Assembly: GCF_000165425.1 (NCBI RefSeq)
Contig: NW_001798955.1
Location: forward strand, 124,001 to 188,000
Reading direction: 5' to 3'
Source of the DNA: Paramecium tetraurelia
Taxonomy: Eukaryota > Ciliophora > Oligohymenophorea > Peniculida > Parameciidae
Length of the DNA stretch: 64,000 nucleotides
The notes under the pieces are model-generated. The model was not told the DNA's origin. It saw nothing but the letters and a program-made list of their open reading frames with translations, and searched no databases. The translations under genes were made by a program, and so were the position numbers. Positions 60,138 through 64,000 of the stretch are shown here, one piece after another; the first letter of the stretch is position 1, and every line of letters starts with the position of its first letter.

Positions 60138-63100
60138 TCATACCATGCTATCAGAATCATTTTTCTTTATAATTAGGCTTTATTCAACATTTCTTTCTGA
60201 AGCAGAAAATGCATCATATTTTTATAGCATTTTCATCTCATTTGACAAATGGGCAATTTTATAATCATATATCTGATAATTGGTTCTTTCTAGTTTATCA
60301 AAGTCGGTTTAAGAGATGGTTGAAGGTCTCAACTTCATAAATCTAGAATTAATTGTTGAAATACTTAAAAAAGGAAATGATTATGGTGACTATCGAAGTG
60401 CCTAAAGTAATGTAAATGGACCAACCTAGAGTAAGTTATTTTGATATTGTCATTTTATAGATAAAAGTCAATTACAAAGTCAACTAAGGAACATCTTCAA
60501 ATATAAATTTGATGAGGTAATTCTATTTAATAATTAGAAATAACAATAATTACTTTTATTGATTTATTCAAACTTTTACCAGCAGCATTTGGTATCAATT
60601 TTCTAATTATCCATCTATTTGGAAATACGCTAACATTATACGGGGCCACCATATCTAGGATTTAAGCTAAAGCAGCATTTCTTCCAACAGTGCAAAGATC
60701 AAAAAAGTCATTAATTGTCTAAGTAGATAAATATTTGGTTTGTAATTTAATTCTCTGGATTCTTCGAATTAGTACTTCAATGAAATATATTAGATAAATG
60801 GCTAAATTAAATACTGTAATAATTAAAGCAGCGTAATATAGAGAATCTTGTTTACAATTAAAACAGTTGATGATAAAAACTACATCATTGTATAGATCAT
60901 ATTTTGAGAGTTGAGATAGGGTGAGAGTAATCAAAAATTGAATACTCTAAGCATAAGATGAATTCACAAATTCTTTTATGTTGCTGTTAAACTTTGTCAA
61001 ATAATCCTTGCTATTTTCACCATTCTCTTTTAAATGATGTTATTCATCTAATGGAGTCACTCTATTTTGCTAAATGAATCCCAAAATGGATTATTTCTAT
61101 GCATCCTAATTGTCTTAAGTGTTTTCATCGATATCTATCAATTTAGAGACATGTGAAGGGATTAATGCCACTATTTATTTGTATAAGAGAGACTCAAATA
61201 TAAGAGTTATAACAGCAAATCCATAATATGAATAAGTTGCAATTTAATTTACTCCCTTCTTGCACAAGTCTTCTTAACTGTCTAAATCTTTGATAGTAAG
61301 CAATATTGGAGATCCAATACACATAAATAAATAGATTAAAGTCAACACAATCAAAAAATCAAAATACAATAAAGAACTCTGAAGTTTCTAATTTAATTAC
61401 TTAATTTCTAGAGAGTAGGAATATTTATTTGCATCTGAAACAAAGATTGATAACAAGAAATATAGAATTTTCTTAAAGAAAATGAGAATTTTGGACTAAA
61501 AGTTGATTCCATAAACTAATGCTCTAATTGAATAACCAATTCCATTATTTAAGACTCTTCTATGATCATACGAAATGTGTGAATATTAAAAGTAGTTACT
61601 TTCATATAAAACTGAATATATTCCTTTAATTGCTTATAGGGTTAAACTATTCTATATGATGATATGTGATGGTGGTACTACTCTAATGAATTTAACAATA
61701 TCTCTTTCAGTATNNNNNNNNNNNNNNNNNNNNNNNNNNNNNNNNNNNNNNNNNNNNNNNNNNNNNNNNNNNNNNNNNNNNNNNNNNNNNNNNNNNNNNN
61801 NNNNNNNNNNNNNNNNNNNNNNNNNNNNNNNNNNNNNNNNNNNNNNNNNNNNNNNNNNNNNNNTACTTTGGTTTTTTCAAGCGGTGGGAAAAAGGGTTTC
61901 TACTAAAGTTATTTTAGATATTTGCGAAGTACTAAAGAAGTCTTGGCATCTTTGATTGAACAATCCTGAAAGTGGATATGGATTGCCAATACCATTATCA
62001 GGATACTAGAACAAATTAAATAACTAATCCAAACAATAATAAGAAAATGAGTATTCCTTCTCAAGACTTAATTGTGGTAAAACCTATAAAAAGTGATTTA
62101 TAAAATTAAGATGGTAAGCACCAAATTTTACTTCATTGAGATTTTTCCAACAATCACAAAAATTGATTCTTCTCTACATCTTCAAAGTCTTTTCTATATT
62201 CTTCTACAAAATCCCAAATGATTAATTTTTACCTTCCACTTTACCCCAACCTGCATATTTATTTCTTTTAAAAGGTAAATCAGATACAACTTTAAATTTA
62301 TCTTTTACTGGAATAGTATTCACTTTATACAACAAATTTTTTAAGTGAATATTGTCACTTCTAAATTTTAATATTCCTATGTTTCCAAATTACTTAACCC
62401 TTTCATAGATAGGAGCCATAAACTATTTAATTTTATTTTCTTCATTTAATTCACAATCCGTAACATCTATATCTTTTAATTCTACACAAATATGAAAAAA
62501 GAAGTATTTGCTTAGAAAATACCATCCTATTTCATTTAAGGATCTATTTTATGAGAAATTGATCTCCTTCAAAGGATGCTGATAATTTAAACCCTATCTT
62601 TTAAAAAATTAGAATGCACAATTAGCAATCAACTTTGCAATATGATTCTTAATATCCATTCCATTTAAAAACAGATGAGTTAACATAGGTGTATATTCAC
62701 TAAAGAAAAACGTCTTACATAAAGACTCCCAAGTTTCTACTGATCCAAAGGTATCATTATAAGAAAAATTTAAACATTTAAATTCAAATACCTTCTATTT
62801 CTGATACTATAACCATTCTTTGCTAGTTTCAATCAAGTTTTAAATCATTTAGTTTGATAAATTAAGTTACACTAATTCAAGCCTCTCTAATTTGATATAC
62901 TGAAAAAATATCAAATAGCGACTTAATTCTTGGAATGCTTCTTCGTCAATATTTTGAGATTTGCTTAAAGTGAAGCGCGTTAAAGATAGAGGCTTTCCAA
63001 CATTTTCACAATATTCTTCTGCTTAGTTTATTAATTTAAAGATTTATGTTACTGTAATATTGCATTACACTAAAATAAATTCTTTTAATTTAGATTCTTC

Positions 63101-64000
63101 GTTATAAATTAAATACTTCGATATATACAATAGGAAATCATTTGAGATCTTTTTGTGAGAGCTTAATTCAAATTAAGCATTAATTTCAAGTCTAATCAAA
63201 TTTTTAAAATTATCACTTAGATGTTTATTGTTGAACTTTTGCAATCCTTTAAATGATTTATATTCAAGTTATTACCATTAAAATATCTTATTACTCAAGA
63301 AATTTTATATAATTTTATCCTATTCATCCTCACCTATTTCTTCCATTTTAGTTATTAATTTACAATTTAATGCAATTGATTCTGCATTATTAAACCATGC
63401 CATGGTTTCTTTTATATTTTAGATTCTTAGACTTGAAAATTTAATTTCTTATAAGGTTGTCGAATTTTAAGAAATATATTCTAATAATTTGGGAGTTAAA
63501 TCTACAACTGTTTTAAGTTTAAGCACATTTAACTTAGGTATACTATTAATTAAATCAACATTATCAAATAATAAGCTACCACTTTAAGGGCATTCGATTT
63601 CAAAATGTTGTAACTTTTAACTCTCTAACAGATATTTAGAAAATGATTGAAGGAATTGGAATGAATCTTTGTTCTCGATCTTGAAAATTAATTTTTATAT
63701 TAATGAAGTCCAATCGCCAAGATTTTGCTTAACAAATCTGTCATCATCTTTAAATTATATGGATTCTGAAATCTTTAATTATTTTATTGGAAGCTTTTGC
63801 CCAAAGATTATGTCCTTTAGGAATTGATTGGATTAATTTTAATTAAGGTATTCATCTACCCTTATGAGATGTAATTTAGTTATTTTTAATTTTCCTTCAA
63901 ATTTATCTAAAAAGTTGAGTAATCCCTCTATAAATCCACTTTGAGCATCAGCAATTTTTAAAGATACTAAATTATTAATAAATAATGAATAAAAGGATTA
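60138..64000 (-). CDS. Leucine-rich-repeat protein with multi-span membrane domain (paralogue 2), N-terminus beyond window
   Basis: Reading leftward, the part from 64.0 to about 62.1 kb has irregular LRR-like strands, followed by FKRNKYAGWGKVEGK. The membrane region (61.7-60.4 kb) has DYLTKFNSNIKEF, YAALIITVFNLAIYLIYFIEVLI and FEDVPQLTLQLTFIYKM, which parallels EDLPQIIILIIFLI in the gene at 32.9-40.2 kb. Both also share an AGK motif just before this (PNAAGKSLNKSIK). The polar tail after a 22-nt intron includes TDFDKLERTNYQIYDYKIAHL and ends NDSDSMV. The stop is TGA at 60140-60138, 43 bp from the PSMD9 stop (convergent). The 150-base N run at 61714-61863 interrupts it. Function unknown. Confidence 0.68.
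61714..61863. other. Assembly gap (150 N)
   Basis: A run of 150 N inside the membrane-domain part of the second LRR gene. The reading frame on both sides belongs to the same gene, so the gap is probably a scaffold join of nominal length. Confidence 0.98.

Overview
The window is macronuclear-type DNA of an oligohymenophorean ciliate, most likely a Paramecium. In every conserved gene TAA and TAG read as glutamine and only TGA ends translation. Introns are tiny: those delimited here run mostly 22-28 nt, usually GTA...TAG. The DNA is very AT-rich and genes are packed with gaps often under 100 bp. Because ordinary ORF finders stop at TAA/TAG, most genes here look like noise unless translated with the ciliate code and with introns removed by eye. 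I saw no telomere repeat, tRNA, rRNA, transposon or CRISPR array. One 150-base run of N lies in the last gene.

Layout. 1-19.4 kb: a VHS/UIM adaptor (-, runs off the left edge), CK2 catalytic subunit (+), a cytosolic carboxypeptidase (-), a p24 cargo receptor (+), PheRS alpha (+), the giant pre-rRNA processing factor UTP20 (-), a decaying MT-A70 methyltransferase (+), an atypical ARF-like GTPase (+), a coiled-coil protein (-) and a short ORF (-). 19.8-29.8 kb: one gene for a ~3,300-residue cysteine-rich surface protein (-). 31.2-42.6 kb: a small membrane protein and a coiled-coil protein (+), then a 7.3-kb leucine-rich-repeat membrane protein (-) and AP-3 delta (-). 42.7-52.9 kb: a possible small secreted protein, a full ABCA transporter, ProRS with a fused editing domain, a voltage-gated K+ channel and a disrupted PAS-like gene (all +). 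53-64 kb: exosome RRP40 (-), a coiled-coil protein (+), a pseudokinase (-), a DDX21-like helicase (+), PSMD9/Nas2 (+), and a second LRR membrane protein (-) that is a paralogue of the one at 32.9-40.2 kb and runs off the right edge.

Functions. The genes do not form one pathway. Themes that recur are ribosome and RNA maturation (UTP20, DDX21-like, RRP40), aminoacylation (PheRS alpha, ProRS), vesicle traffic (VHS/UIM, p24, ARF-like, AP-3 delta) and cilia or membrane excitability (tubulin-modifying carboxypeptidase, K+ channel, ABCA). The least familiar parts are the two LRR/multi-membrane paralogues, the giant cysteine-rich protein, the ARF-like protein lacking its catalytic Gln, the pseudokinase, and two genes that look broken.
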